From assembly GCF_001686985.1 (NCBI RefSeq), contig NZ_CP015318.1, forward strand, positions 4,214,001 through 4,278,000: a stretch of 64,000 nt of DNA, given 5' to 3'. Below, piece by piece: positions 44,146-53,753 of this stretch (its first letter is position 1; every line of letters begins with the position of its first letter). The translations under genes and the position numbers were made by a program. This DNA comes from Mesorhizobium amorphae CCNWGS0123. Its GTDB lineage: Bacteria; Pseudomonadota; Alphaproteobacteria; Rhizobiales; Rhizobiaceae. The notes below the pieces were generated by a model. The model was not told the origin of the DNA and made no database searches. It saw nothing but the letters and a program-made list of their open reading frames with translations.

Positions 44146-45225
44146 ATGTCCGCACAGACCACGAAACCGCTTTCCGCCCTGAAGCGCCATTTGCGCGCCG
44201 CTTGTGCCGCCACGGCATTGCTGCTCACGACGGGTGCCCAGGCCGCCGATCTCAACGCGCTGATTTGGTGCGACCATGCCGATCCGGCCCTGCTGCAGCC
44301 TTTCGAGGAGGCCAATGGCGTCAAGGTCAACGTCAAGGAATTCGAAGGCACCGGCGCGGGCCTTGCGATCGTCGAGCAGTCGCAGCCCGGCGACTGGGAC
44401 GTGATGGTGATCGATAGCATCGACGTGCCGCGCGGCGTCGAAAAGGGCCTGTTCGAGCCGTTGCCGGAAGACAAATTGCCCGTCGCCGACCTGTTCCCGC
44501 AGGTGAAGATGGACGCCTCGACTGTCGTCGGCGGCAAGCGCTACGGCATCACGGAAAAATTCGGCTACAACACCATCGGCTTCAACAAGACCAAGGTCGA
44601 TCCGGCCGACATGCATTCGCTGGCTGCGCTCACCAGCGACAAGTACAAGGGCAAGATCGCCATCTATGATTACTATCTGCCGGTCATCGGCATGGCCGCT
44701 TTGGCCATCGGCAAGAAGACCGCCGAGCTCACCGAGGCCGACTTGCCCGCCATCAAGGCCGAGCTTCTCAAGATGAAGGCCAATGCCAAGCTGGTCGGCG
44801 AAGTGACCGCCAGCCAGACCGCGTTGGCCACCGGCGAGGTCGACATATTGGTCGGCGGCGGCGAATGGGTAACGGCGGGCCTCGCCAAGGAGAACCCGGC
44901 GCTCGACTTCTCGATCCCCAAGGAAGGCGCGGTGCTGTGGTCGCAGTCGCTCGCCATGTTCAAGGATTCCAAGAACAAGGACATGGCGCTGAAATTCATC
45001 CAGTACATCATAAGCCCGGAAGGCCAGGCGCGGCTTGCCACCTCTGCCTGCTACTGGGGCATGCCGGCGAACACCAAGGCAGCACTTTCCGACGACCAGA
45101 AGAAGGTCCTGCGCTTTGACGAGCAGCCGGACTTCCTCGCCCGCGCCCAGGCCTATCCGGCGCCGAATGCCGATCTCGACAAGAAGATGCAGGACGTCTG
45201 GACCGAAATGCTGCAGGCGCAGTGA
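44146..45225 (+). CDS. Polyamine-type ABC transporter, periplasmic binding protein
   Basis: The product is 359 residues, with AGGGAGA before the ATG and an N-terminal signal (LRAACAATALLLTTGAQAAD). The mature protein matches the PotD/PotF family: LNALIWCDHADPALLQPFEE, GDWDVMVIDSIDVPRGVEKG, KRYGITEKFGYNTIGFNKTK, LATGEVDILVGGGEWV and MALKFIQYIISPEGQARLA. It should bind a polyamine or related amine in the periplasm. Two permeases, an ATPase and a hydrolase follow in one operon. Confidence 0.9.
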   Translation: MSAQTTKPLSALKRHLRAACAATALLLTTGAQAADLNALIWCDHADPALLQPFEEANGVKVNVKEFEGTGAGLAIVEQSQPGDWDVMVIDSIDVPRGVEKGLFEPLPEDKLPVADLFPQVKMDASTVVGGKRYGITEKFGYNTIGFNKTKVDPADMHSLAALTSDKYKGKIAIYDYYLPVIGMAALAIGKKTAELTEADLPAIKAELLKMKANAKLVGEVTASQTALATGEVDILVGGGEWVTAGLAKENPALDFSIPKEGAVLWSQSLAMFKDSKNKDMALKFIQYIISPEGQARLATSACYWGMPANTKAALSDDQKKVLRFDEQPDFLARAQAYPAPNADLDKKMQDVWTEMLQAQ

Positions 45226-45238
45226 GCGGCTGCCGGTT

Positions 45239-46084
45239 ATGAGCACTGTCAACAACAGCGGGCGTGCCCTCCCTTGGGCGCTGGTCACGCCGGCGCTCGG
45301 CTGGACATTGCTGTTCTTCGTGCTGCCCTTCATCGCCATGGGGTTTTCCAGCCTCACGGCGCATGAAGGCGGCGGCTTCACTTTTGCCAACTACAGCCAG
45401 TTCTTCACCGATCCGTCCTACTGGCGCGCGATGGTGAACTCGCTGCAGGTGACGGCGATCGTCACCGTCGTCTCGGTGCTGCTCGCCTACCCCTTTGCCT
45501 GGATCCTCGCCGAACAGGTGCCCGAGCGCTGGCAGCGGCTGGCGCTGATGGTGGCCGTGCTGCCGTTCTGGACCTCCTATGTCGTGCGCTCCTATTCCTG
45601 GCTTCTGGTGCTGGCGCAGAACGGCGTCATCAACCGCACGCTCACCGGCCTCGGCCTCACCGCCGAGCCGCTGCAGCTCGCCAACACCCGTTTCGCCACC
45701 GTCACCGGCTTCGTGCATTTCTTCGTCATGCTGCTGACGCTGACCATCTTCGCCAATCTGAAGCAGTTGAGCCCAAGCTACCGCAAGGCCGCCGCCGATC
45801 TCGGCGCCGGGCCGGTGCGCACCTTCCTGCATGTCGTCCTGCCGTTGACCCTGCCCGGCATCATGGTCGGCGCCTTCCTCACCTTCGTGCTCTGCATCGG
45901 CGACTACATCACGCCGCAGATTCTCGGCGGCAACAACGAGCTTTTGATGCCGCAGCTGGTGATGATGCAGATCGGCCGGCGCGGCGATTTCCCGCTGGCG
46001 TCGGCGCTGTCGATCATCCTGATGGCGGTGGTCACCGTCGCCTATCTCGCCTGCGCCCGCTGGCTCAAGATCGAGCGGGCCTGA
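45239..46084 (+). CDS. Polyamine-type ABC transporter permease (PotB-like)
   Basis: The product is 281 residues from the ATG at 45239 (MSTVNNSGRALPWALVTPAL). About six membrane helices are present. The EAA loop facing the ATPase is AAADLGAGPVRTFLHVVLPLTLPGI. WTSYVVRSYSWLLVLAQNGVINRTL is characteristic of PotB-type permeases. It begins 13 bases after the binding-protein stop and pairs with the next permease. Confidence 0.9.
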   Translation: MSTVNNSGRALPWALVTPALGWTLLFFVLPFIAMGFSSLTAHEGGGFTFANYSQFFTDPSYWRAMVNSLQVTAIVTVVSVLLAYPFAWILAEQVPERWQRLALMVAVLPFWTSYVVRSYSWLLVLAQNGVINRTLTGLGLTAEPLQLANTRFATVTGFVHFFVMLLTLTIFANLKQLSPSYRKAAADLGAGPVRTFLHVVLPLTLPGIMVGAFLTFVLCIGDYITPQILGGNNELLMPQLVMMQIGRRGDFPLASALSIILMAVVTVAYLACARWLKIERA

Positions 46085-46085
46085 C

Positions 46086-46868
46086 ATGCGCCAGATTGTC
46101 CGCATCGCGTCCTGGATTTACGCTGTCACCGTCTACGGCTTCATCTTTCTGCCGGTCATCGTGCTGGTGCTGTTTTCGCTGCAGGCGACCTCGTTTCCGA
46201 TCCCGCCTTTCACCGGCCCGTCGCTGCGCTGGTACGACGCGGTGCTCTCCGACACCCGGCTGACCTCGGCGCTGGTCAATTCGCTGATCGTCGCCATCCT
46301 CTCCTCAGCTGCCGCGGTCACGCTCGGCTTCCTCTCCGCCTGGGGTTTTGCGCGGTTCACCCTGCCTTCCTCGGCGCTGCTGCGCGGACTGATCACGCTG
46401 CCGCTCACTGTCAGCTATCTCATAATCGGCATGGGGCTTCTTGTGCTGTTCAACTGGGCTGGCTTGCCGAAATCGCTGCTCGCCGCCGGCATCGGCCATG
46501 TCGTGATCAACCTGCCGCTCTGCTTTGCCATCATCTACAGCCAGATGGGCGACCATCAGATCAACATCGAACGCGCCGCGCGCGATCTCGGCGCGCCGGA
46601 ATGGAAGGTGCTGCTGCTGATCACCGTGCCGGTGATGGCACCGGCGATCTTCGCGAGTTTCTTCCTGTCGATGACCTTCTCCTGGGACGAATTTGTCATC
46701 TCCTTCCTGCTGACCCGCTTCGACACCACGCTGCCGGTGGAAATCTGGAACCTCTTGCGCTCCGGTCTCAATCCCAAGACCAACGCTGTTGGTTCGCTGG
46801 TCTTCGCCGTCTCCATCGTCCTGGTGGTGCTTTTTGAATTGACATTGCTGCGGAGGAAGCCGGCATGA
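46086..46868 (+). CDS. Polyamine-type ABC transporter permease (PotC-like)
   Basis: The product is 260 residues, MRQIVRIASWIYAVTVYGF. About six helices are present. The EAA loop is RAARDLGAPEWKVLLLITVPVMAPAI. The segment SMTFSWDEFVISFLLTRFDTTLPVEIWNLLR is typical of PotC. Its stop overlaps the ATPase start by four bases, a coupled ABC operon arrangement. Confidence 0.9.
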   Translation: MRQIVRIASWIYAVTVYGFIFLPVIVLVLFSLQATSFPIPPFTGPSLRWYDAVLSDTRLTSALVNSLIVAILSSAAAVTLGFLSAWGFARFTLPSSALLRGLITLPLTVSYLIIGMGLLVLFNWAGLPKSLLAAGIGHVVINLPLCFAIIYSQMGDHQINIERAARDLGAPEWKVLLLITVPVMAPAIFASFFLSMTFSWDEFVISFLLTRFDTTLPVEIWNLLRSGLNPKTNAVGSLVFAVSIVLVVLFELTLLRRKPA

Positions 46869-47929
46869 GCGCATCCCTGGTCGACATAAGCTCCGTCTCG
46901 CATCGCTTCGGCCAGCACCCGGTGCTGAAGGACGTTTCACTGAAAATCGAGCCCGGCAGCTACACCATCCTGCTCGGACCCTCCGGCTCCGGCAAGACGA
47001 CATTGCTCTCCATCCTCGGCGGCTTCGTCACGCCGAGCGAAGGCAAGGTGTTCATCCGCGGCGAGGATTGCACCGCCGTGCCGCCGGCAAAACGGCCGAC
47101 GACGACCGTGTTCCAGGACTATGCGCTGTTTCCGCATATGAGCGTCGGCGCCAATGTCGGCTTCGGCCTGCGTATGCAGGGTGTCGATGCCGCGACACGG
47201 GCGGCCAGGGCGCGCGAGGCGCTGGCGCTGGTCGGACTGGCGACGGCCTTCGACAAGAAGCCGCATCAATTGTCCGGCGGCCAGCGGCAGCGCGTGGCGC
47301 TGGCCCGTGCGCTGGTCATCGAACCGGCCGTGCTGCTCCTCGACGAACCGCTCGGCGCGCTCGACCTGAAACTGCGCCGGCAGATGCAGGACGAATTGAA
47401 GGCGATCCAGAAGCGCGTCGGCACCGCCTTCATCCATGTCACCCACGACCAGGAAGAAGCGATGGCGCTGGCCGACCATTGCGTGGTCATGAATGACGGG
47501 CGCATCGAGGACGAGGGTCCGCCCGAGCGCGTCTATGCGCGGCCGGCGACGCGCTTTTCCGCCACCTTCATGGGCGAAAGCACGATCCTCTCGGGAACCG
47601 TGACCGAGGCGAAGAACGAGACGGTTACGGTCGCGACGCCGCCCGGCGCGATTTCCCTACCGGGCACCTCGCCGGTCGGCGCGAAAATCGCCCTCGCCAT
47701 CCGGCCGGAGCATTTGGTCCTCGGCGCGACTGGAGGCACGATTGCGCTCGGCACGGCGACGGTCAGCGACGTCGTCTTCCAGGGCAGCTTCAAGCGCGTT
47801 TTGGCCGCCTCAACGCAGGATCCTGCGCTCCAGTTCATCGTCAAGGCTCCCGCCGCGGCGACAGTCCAGCCGGGCGACACGATCGCCGTTTCATGCAACG
47901 CTGGCGACATCATCCTGCTGACGGACTGA
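46865..47929 (+). CDS. Polyamine-type ABC transporter ATPase (PotA-like)
   Basis: The product is 354 residues. Walker A is GPSGSGKTTLLSIL, the Q-loop lies in VFQDYALFPHMSVGANVGFG, the signature is LSGGQRQRVALARAL, Walker B is LLLDEPLGALD, and the switch histidine is in FIHVTHDQEEAMALAD. A C-terminal TOBE regulatory domain covers about 270-354. It energises uptake through the two permeases encoded just upstream. Confidence 0.92.
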   Translation: MSASLVDISSVSHRFGQHPVLKDVSLKIEPGSYTILLGPSGSGKTTLLSILGGFVTPSEGKVFIRGEDCTAVPPAKRPTTTVFQDYALFPHMSVGANVGFGLRMQGVDAATRAARAREALALVGLATAFDKKPHQLSGGQRQRVALARALVIEPAVLLLDEPLGALDLKLRRQMQDELKAIQKRVGTAFIHVTHDQEEAMALADHCVVMNDGRIEDEGPPERVYARPATRFSATFMGESTILSGTVTEAKNETVTVATPPGAISLPGTSPVGAKIALAIRPEHLVLGATGGTIALGTATVSDVVFQGSFKRVLAASTQDPALQFIVKAPAAATVQPGDTIAVSCNAGDIILLTD

Positions 47930-47931
47930 GC

Positions 47932-48699
47932 ATGGGCACACTTCCGGTCATCAAGGCTCCGGACTGGTACGAAACCATCCGCATGGGCGACGGCGTGACG
48001 CTGATCCACGAGCCGTGGATAAAGCCGTTCTTCCGCTGCAACATCTGGCATGTGCGCGGCCGCGACCGCGATCTCTTGTTCGATACGGGCCTCGGCCATT
48101 TCAGCCTGCGCGCCCACGTGCCGCTGGTGACGGAGCGAAAGCTCACTTGCGTCGCCAGCCACACGCATTTCGACCATATCGGCTGCCACCACGAATTCCC
48201 GGAGCGCTGCGTGCACCGGGCCGAAGCAAAGATCCTCGCCGATCCGCGCAACGAATGGACGGTGGCCGACCGCTACGCCACCGACGAGATGTTCGATTGC
48301 CAGCCGCAAGGCTGGGACACGGCCCGCTACAAGATCCTGCCGGCACCGGCCGGCCGCCTGCTGGAGAACGGCGATATCGTCGATCTCGGCGACCGTGCCT
48401 TCGAGGTCATCCACACACCTGGCCATTCACCCGGCGGCATCGCGCTCTACGAAAACAGGACGGGTATCCTGTTATCCGGCGACATCATCTATGATGGCCC
48501 GCTGATCGACGATGTCTACCACTCGGTCGTTGATGACTATGTCGCAACGCTGCTCAACATGCGCGACCTCGATGTCTCGGTCGTGCATGGCGGCCACTTC
48601 CCGAGCTTCGGCAAGGTGCGCTATCGCCAGCTCATCGACGAGTATCTGGCGCAGAAGCGCCAGGCCGGCTGCCATCTCAGAACCACCGGCGGGACCTAG
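47932..48699 (+). CDS. Metallo-beta-lactamase-fold hydrolase
   Basis: The product is 255 residues from the ATG at 47932, three bases after the ATPase stop, so it is part of the ABC operon. The zinc motif is SHTHFDHIGCHHEF (His77, His79, Asp81, His82). Further ligands are expected in VIHTPGHSPGG and LSGDIIYDGP, and the last histidine in VVHGGHFPSF. It probably hydrolyses an ester, lactone or similar bond of the imported compound or a derivative; the substrate is unknown. Its stop overlaps the stop of the convergent tetR gene. Confidence 0.87.
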   Translation: MGTLPVIKAPDWYETIRMGDGVTLIHEPWIKPFFRCNIWHVRGRDRDLLFDTGLGHFSLRAHVPLVTERKLTCVASHTHFDHIGCHHEFPERCVHRAEAKILADPRNEWTVADRYATDEMFDCQPQGWDTARYKILPAPAGRLLENGDIVDLGDRAFEVIHTPGHSPGGIALYENRTGILLSGDIIYDGPLIDDVYHSVVDDYVATLLNMRDLDVSVVHGGHFPSFGKVRYRQLIDEYLAQKRQAGCHLRTTGGT

Positions 48700-49400
48700 C
48701 GCATCAATTCGAAATGTCGCGGAAACGCTTGGTGCAGCAGGAGCAGCATGGTCTTGCGCAGCACGTTGGTGTCACGGCTGGACGGATTGAGATGATCCCA
48801 ATACCAGGCGCCATGAACCAGATAGTTCAGGCTCTCGGACAGGGTGTCTATGTCGACGCCGGCATAGCCGCCGCTGCGCGAAATCTCGATCAGCAGCTCG
48901 CGCGCCTCGGCGGTGTAGGCGAGATCGCTGGGCAGGCCGATCTCGTTGTAGATCTGCATGCTCTTGCGGTCGCTGGAGAAGACGACAAAGACAGAGACCC
49001 ATTTCGGATGCTGCCGAGCAAAGCGCTGCGCGCACTCGACCGCACCCATCAGCCGCTCGACCGGCGACAGGCCGGGCGCCCGCACCAGCGTCGCCCAAAG
49101 TTCGTCGTACCGGTCGCTGAGATACTGCAGGACGGCGCGAAACAGGTTCTCCTTGCTGCGAAAATGGAACACCACCAGCGCATTGGAGGAGCCGACATGC
49201 TCGGCGATGCGTTGCATGGTGACGCTCGCCAGGCCTTCCTCGGCGATGAGGTCGATGGTGGCATCGATGATGCGCTGGACGCTCGCCTCGCCGCGTTCGC
49301 GCCGACGGTCCTTCGGGGCGGCATCGTTCGCCGACCCCCTGCCCTCAGCCATCGCAACCTTGGGCTTCTCCGCTATCACGCTTGCCTTGCGTTCTGTCAT
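48696..49400 (-). CDS. TetR-family regulator of the second polyamine-type operon
   Basis: The product is 234 residues from the ATG at 49400, with a long charged N-terminal lead (about 1-38). The helix-turn-helix region is VQRIIDATIDLIAEEGLASV and MQRIAEHVGSSNALVVFHFR, followed by SKENLFRAVLQYLSD. The C-terminal half has HPKWVSVFVVFSSDRKSMQI, reminiscent of BetI-type regulators. It is the last gene after the amidase on the minus strand, so it may be cotranscribed and autoregulate the operon through the site near 54923. Confidence 0.85.
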   Translation of the reverse strand: MTERKASVIAEKPKVAMAEGRGSANDAAPKDRRRERGEASVQRIIDATIDLIAEEGLASVTMQRIAEHVGSSNALVVFHFRSKENLFRAVLQYLSDRYDELWATLVRAPGLSPVERLMGAVECAQRFARQHPKWVSVFVVFSSDRKSMQIYNEIGLPSDLAYTAEARELLIEISRSGGYAGVDIDTLSESLNYLVHGAWYWDHLNPSSRDTNVLRKTMLLLLHQAFPRHFELMR

Positions 49401-49439
49401 CTCATCCGGCCTTTTCAACCTTGCGGCCCGCGTCAAATA

Positions 49440-50867
49440 TCAAAGCGACGGGCGTGTCCCGGCACTCCCATACCATTGTCCCCGCCCCGTTTCATAGGCG
49501 AGAGCCGCCCGGAACACATCGGCGTCGCAATAGGTGCGGCCGACGATCTGGATGCCCGTCGGCACGCCGTTCGCCGCCCGGCCCGTGGGCATGGAGAGAA
49601 CCGGACACCGGCTCATCATGTTGAACGGGGTCGTCATCACCCAGCCAAGCGACGGGTTCACCTGCTTGCCGTTGATCTCGACGCTGTCCCTGGTGTGGTC
49701 GAACTCCGCCGGCACCGCGGGAAGAGCGTTCGTCGGGCAGATCAGCACGTCGTACTTTTCCAGCAACGGACCCAGTGTCTGGTACATCCTGGCCGCGACC
49801 TCCAGGGTTCCGACATAGTCCGTCGCCTTCGATCTTTGACCGTCCTCGGCGAACTGCCGCGCATAGCTGGTCATGTCTTCGCCGTGCTCTTTAAGCAGCT
49901 GCGCCAGCGAGGCGCCGAAGAGATGCTCGAGATAGGCGATGCCCGCCTTGAGCACCTCGTCGCCCCAACCCAGGTCGACCTCCTCGACCGTGGCGCCGAG
50001 CGACCGGAACACATCGCAAGCGGCAAGCGTGTTCCTGCGCACATCGGCATCCACCTCAAAGGAGCCTAGGTCCATCGAGAAACCGATCTTCCAGCCCTTG
50101 ACCGGTTTGTAATCGAGCGGCAATCGCAGCTTCGGGCGCAGCGTGGCGATATCAAGCGGGCTCGGCCCCGCCATGACGTTCTGCAGCAGGATGGCGTCCC
50201 TGACGTTCCGCGCCAGCGGCCCGGTGTGGCAGTAGAAATCGAGATTGAACGGCGGCTCGTCCGGATTGCGCCCATAGGGCGGCTTGAAGCCGACGAGACC
50301 GCAGGCCGACGCCGGAATGCGGATCGATCCGGCAATGTCCGAACCGGTGGCGATCGCGGATGTGCCCGAGGCCAGCGTCGCCGCTGCCCCGCCGGACGAA
50401 CCGCCCGGCGTGAAATCCGGATTCCACGGATTGCGCGTGACGCCCCATCGTCTCGACCAGGTCACGCCGGCGCAGCTGAACTCGGGTGTCGCGGTACGGG
50501 CATGCACGATGCCGCCTGCCTTGATGACGCGCTCGTTCATCGTCGACGTATGCTCGCCGACAGCGTCTTTCGTCAGCAGCGAGCCATGTGACGTCGGCTT
50601 GCCCTTGATATAGCTCTCGTCCTTGATGCCGATGGGCAGCCCCTCTAGCGCGCCGGCCCTGGCTCCCCTGGCGTATTTCGCCTCGGCTTTTCTGGCCAGT
50701 TCCATGGCCTCTTCGAAATGCTCGAAGGTGAAACAGTTGATCGTCGCCTTCGTCGCCTCGGCGCGATCGATGGTCGCCTGCATCAGTTCGACGGGCGAAA
50801 GCGTCTTCGCCTTGAACTGCCGCAATGCCTCGCTGGCGGGCATGTAGCAAAGGTCGAGATCGGTCAT
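49440..50867 (-). CDS. Amidase-signature-family amidase
   Basis: The product is 475 residues, MTDLDLCYMPASEALRQF. The Ser-cisSer-Lys triad is visible: Lys82 in GIKDESYIKG, the cis-serine in PGGSSGGAAATL (157/158) and the nucleophile Ser181 in GSDIAGSIRIPASACGLVGF. The family hydrolyses amides of many kinds, cytosolically. Its position directly after the binding-protein gene of an ABC importer suggests that it releases ammonia or an acid from the imported amide or N-acyl-amine. Confidence 0.9.
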   Translation of the reverse strand: MTDLDLCYMPASEALRQFKAKTLSPVELMQATIDRAEATKATINCFTFEHFEEAMELARKAEAKYARGARAGALEGLPIGIKDESYIKGKPTSHGSLLTKDAVGEHTSTMNERVIKAGGIVHARTATPEFSCAGVTWSRRWGVTRNPWNPDFTPGGSSGGAAATLASGTSAIATGSDIAGSIRIPASACGLVGFKPPYGRNPDEPPFNLDFYCHTGPLARNVRDAILLQNVMAGPSPLDIATLRPKLRLPLDYKPVKGWKIGFSMDLGSFEVDADVRRNTLAACDVFRSLGATVEEVDLGWGDEVLKAGIAYLEHLFGASLAQLLKEHGEDMTSYARQFAEDGQRSKATDYVGTLEVAARMYQTLGPLLEKYDVLICPTNALPAVPAEFDHTRDSVEINGKQVNPSLGWVMTTPFNMMSRCPVLSMPTGRAANGVPTGIQIVGRTYCDADVFRAALAYETGRGQWYGSAGTRPSL

Positions 50868-50959
50868 GAAAGTCTCCTGCGATCCTCGGATCGCCTTTGG
50901 GCTTGATGGTCGAGAAATGGCCGCGCCGCATGTCGCGGCGCGGGAAAACCCGGGTCAGG

Positions 50960-51994
50960 CTATTTCTGCAGGTCGGTCCAGATTTTCGTGTAGAGCGCCT
51001 GCACGTCCGGCGAACAGGTCGGCATGAATTTGCCCTTGGCCGCAAATTCGGCCGGAACATCCACTTCCGGCGCGCCCTTCATGTCAGCCGGCATGAAGGC
51101 TTCCGACCCCTTGATGCCGTTAGCGTAACGGGCGAAGGCCGAAATTAGCGCGGCGTTCTCGGGGTCCATGATGAAGTTCTGGAACAGTTTTGCGTTCTCG
51201 ACATTCTTGGCGTCCTTGAGAACCGCGACATTGTCCATCCAGATCGGATAGCCTTCCTTGGGATAGCCATAGACGATCTTGTCGTTCTGCAGCCGCTGGC
51301 GCAGCGAAATGCCGTTCCAGTTCACGCCGGCCGCGATGTCGCCCTTGCCCAGCCCATCGACGGCGCCATAGTCGAAGGACAGCCATTTCGCCTTGGCCTC
51401 GACCAGTCTGTCGCGCACCTTCTTCAGCACCTGCTTGTCGTCGGTGCAGTATTCGCCGCCTTCATAGGCGATCGCGAGGTACATGATGTCGCCCATTTCC
51501 GGCACGACATTGATCTTGCCGACCAGCTCGGCCGGTGGATCGAGGAAGATGGCGGACGTGTTGATGTCGCCGGAATAGACCGACTTGTTAACCGACACGC
51601 CGGTCGTGCCCCACTGCCACGGAACGGTGTATTTGCGGCCTGGATCGAAGGGCACATCGACCCATTTCGGGTCCATGTTCTTGAAATTCTCCATCGTGTT
51701 GGGATCGGTCTCCAGCAGCAGGCCCTCGCTGATCCAGATCGGAACGACGCTGGCCGACGGCACGACGATGTCGAACCCGGCGCCGCCCTGGCGGATCTTG
51801 GCGAGTGCTGTGTCGTTGGAATCGAAGTCGGTGACGGTGACCGTGACCTTGTAGGTCGCCTCGAATTTCTTGATCAGGTCGGGGCTGGTGTAGTTGCCCC
51901 AATTGTAGATGTTGAGCTCGCCGTTGGCGCGGGCCGCGCTGGTGACAGTCAGCAGCGACAGCCCGACGGCCGTCGCGGTCAGTTTCCAGTTCAT
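50960..51994 (-). CDS. Polyamine-type ABC transporter binding protein (second system)
   Basis: The product is 344 residues from the ATG at 51994. Signal peptide: MNWKLTATAVGLSLLTVTSAARA. The mature protein begins GELNIYNWGNYTSPDLIKKF, a hallmark of PotD/PotF. Further family segments are FDIVVPSASVVPIWISEGLL, WQWGTTGVSVNKSVYSGDIN, GDIAAGVNWNGISLRQRLQ and KLFQNFIMDPENAALISAFA. It differs clearly from the binding protein at 44146, so the two operons probably import different amines. Confidence 0.92.
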   Translation of the reverse strand: MNWKLTATAVGLSLLTVTSAARANGELNIYNWGNYTSPDLIKKFEATYKVTVTVTDFDSNDTALAKIRQGGAGFDIVVPSASVVPIWISEGLLLETDPNTMENFKNMDPKWVDVPFDPGRKYTVPWQWGTTGVSVNKSVYSGDINTSAIFLDPPAELVGKINVVPEMGDIMYLAIAYEGGEYCTDDKQVLKKVRDRLVEAKAKWLSFDYGAVDGLGKGDIAAGVNWNGISLRQRLQNDKIVYGYPKEGYPIWMDNVAVLKDAKNVENAKLFQNFIMDPENAALISAFARYANGIKGSEAFMPADMKGAPEVDVPAEFAAKGKFMPTCSPDVQALYTKIWTDLQK

Positions 51995-52034
51995 GCTTCT
52001 TGCTCCCATTGTTGGGACCGTCGGCGATACGGCC

Positions 52035-52844
52035 TCAGGTCCGTTTCCTGCTGATGAAGAAGAAAGCCGTGACGATGCCGATCGACAGCGCCAGGAAGAC
52101 CGTCGAGATCGCGTTGATCTCGGGTGTAACGCCGCGGCGGATCTGGCCGAGCATGAAAGTCGGCAACGTGTCCTGGCCGCCCGATTTGACGAATTCTGTG
52201 ATGACCACGTCGTCCAGCGAGACGACGAAGGCAAGCATCAGCCCGGCTAGAATGCCCGGCCAGAGCAGCGGCAAGGTCACGTGCCGGAAGATCTTCCATT
52301 TGGTCGCATAGAGATCGGCGGCTGCCGTCTCGAGCGACAAATCCATGCTTTCGAGCCGCGCCCGGATCGGCAGATAGGCGAACGGCACGCAGAAGGCGGT
52401 GTGGGCCAGGATCAGGTAGCCGAGGCCCGAATAGCCGGTCCAGATCTTGATGCGTGAGAACACGATCAGCAGCGCCACCGCGGTGACGATCTCCGGCACC
52501 ATCAGCGGCTGGTTGATGAAGGCGTATTTGAACGTCAGTCCCCGGTATGGCTTGGTCCGGGTCGTCGCCAATGCTGCCATCGTTGCCGAGATCGTCGCCA
52601 GGATTGCAGCGACAGCGGCGATCTGGAACGAGCGGATCGAGGATTCGATGACCAGCGAATTGTTCCAGGCGGCATGGAACCAGCGCAGCGAAAAGCCCTT
52701 CCAGATCGCGAGCGACTCGTTGTCGTTGAAGGCATAGACCACCAGCGTGGCGATCGGCAGATAGAGCAGGAAGAAACACATCATCGCCATCGAGGCGAAG
52801 CCTGTCTGCCGCCGGACGTCGAAGCGGTCAGCCATGACTGCCAT
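52035..52844 (-). CDS. Polyamine-type ABC transporter permease (PotC-like, second system)
   Basis: The product is 269 residues, MAVMADRFDVRRQTGFASMA, about six helices. The EAA loop is TAAADLYATKWKIFRHVTLPLLWPGI, and AFVVSLDDVVITEFVKSGGQDTLPTFML matches PotC. The start overlaps the end of the preceding permease by 17 bases; an ATG three codons later (52835) is equally possible. Confidence 0.9.
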   Translation of the reverse strand: MAVMADRFDVRRQTGFASMAMMCFFLLYLPIATLVVYAFNDNESLAIWKGFSLRWFHAAWNNSLVIESSIRSFQIAAVAAILATISATMAALATTRTKPYRGLTFKYAFINQPLMVPEIVTAVALLIVFSRIKIWTGYSGLGYLILAHTAFCVPFAYLPIRARLESMDLSLETAAADLYATKWKIFRHVTLPLLWPGILAGLMLAFVVSLDDVVITEFVKSGGQDTLPTFMLGQIRRGVTPEINAISTVFLALSIGIVTAFFFISRKRT

Positions 52845-53748
52845 CCGATCTGGTTGTGTTGCGGACGTAGAACAGCAGCGCGACCATCACGATCGTCATC
52901 AGCGCGATCGACAGCGCCGCGCCGAGCGGCCAGTTCCGCCCCTGGCCGAATTGCAGCTCGATCAGATTGCCGATCATCAGATTGGTGCCGCCGCCCAAGA
53001 CGCGCGGCGTCACATAGGCGCCGAGCGAGGGAATGAAGACGAGGATCGAGCCGGCGACGATGCCCGGCGTGACCAGCGGGATGATGATGCGCCGCAGCAC
53101 CTGCAGCCGCGTCGCATAGAGATCGTAGCCCGCCTCGACCAGCCGGAAGTCGATCTTCTCCATGCTGGCATAGAGCGGCAGCACCATCAGCGGCAGGAAC
53201 ACATAGACCATGCCGGCGAGCACCGCGAAGTTGGTGTACATGAGCTGGACGGGGTGGTCGGTGATGCCAAGCGCTTGCAGCACCCAATTGACGATGCCGT
53301 CATTGCGCAGCACCTCCTGCATGGCGAAGGTGCGGATCAGAAGGTTCGTCCAGAACGGGATGGTGATCAGGAACAGCCAGATATCGCGGCGGTGTTCGGG
53401 CCGCGTCGCGATGAAATAGGCAGTCGGAAAGCCGAAGATCAGGGTCAGGATGGTGGTCATCGCCGACAGCGACACCGAGCGCCAGAAGATCGACAGATGC
53501 GCGCCGGCAAGCGACAACGTGTCGTCGAAGACGTCACGTTCGAGCAGCACGCTCACCCAGGCGTTGGTCGAGAACTGCCACTTCACGTCGCCGTAATTGC
53601 CGGGCGTCAGGAAGGAGTAGACCACCACGATCAGCAGCGGCCCAAGCGCCGCGAGGAAGACGATCAGCAGCGCCGGAGTGGAGAGCAGCCAGCGCGATTG
53701 GATATCGTCGCGCTCGGCCTTGTCGGCGATCTCTTTCGCGCTCGCCAT
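52828..53748 (-). CDS. Polyamine-type ABC transporter permease (PotB-like, second system)
   Basis: The product is 306 residues from the ATG at 53748 (MASAKEIADKAERDDIQSRW). The first helix is LLIVFLAALGPLLIVVVYSF. RTFAMQEVLRNDGIVNWVLQ and LYATRLQVLRRIIIPLVTPGI (EAA loop) identify a PotB-type permease. A long periplasmic loop after helix 1 is normal. It begins five bases after the ATPase stop. Confidence 0.9.
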   Translation of the reverse strand: MASAKEIADKAERDDIQSRWLLSTPALLIVFLAALGPLLIVVVYSFLTPGNYGDVKWQFSTNAWVSVLLERDVFDDTLSLAGAHLSIFWRSVSLSAMTTILTLIFGFPTAYFIATRPEHRRDIWLFLITIPFWTNLLIRTFAMQEVLRNDGIVNWVLQALGITDHPVQLMYTNFAVLAGMVYVFLPLMVLPLYASMEKIDFRLVEAGYDLYATRLQVLRRIIIPLVTPGIVAGSILVFIPSLGAYVTPRVLGGGTNLMIGNLIELQFGQGRNWPLGAALSIALMTIVMVALLFYVRNTTRSDGSHG

Positions 53749-53753
53749 CGGCC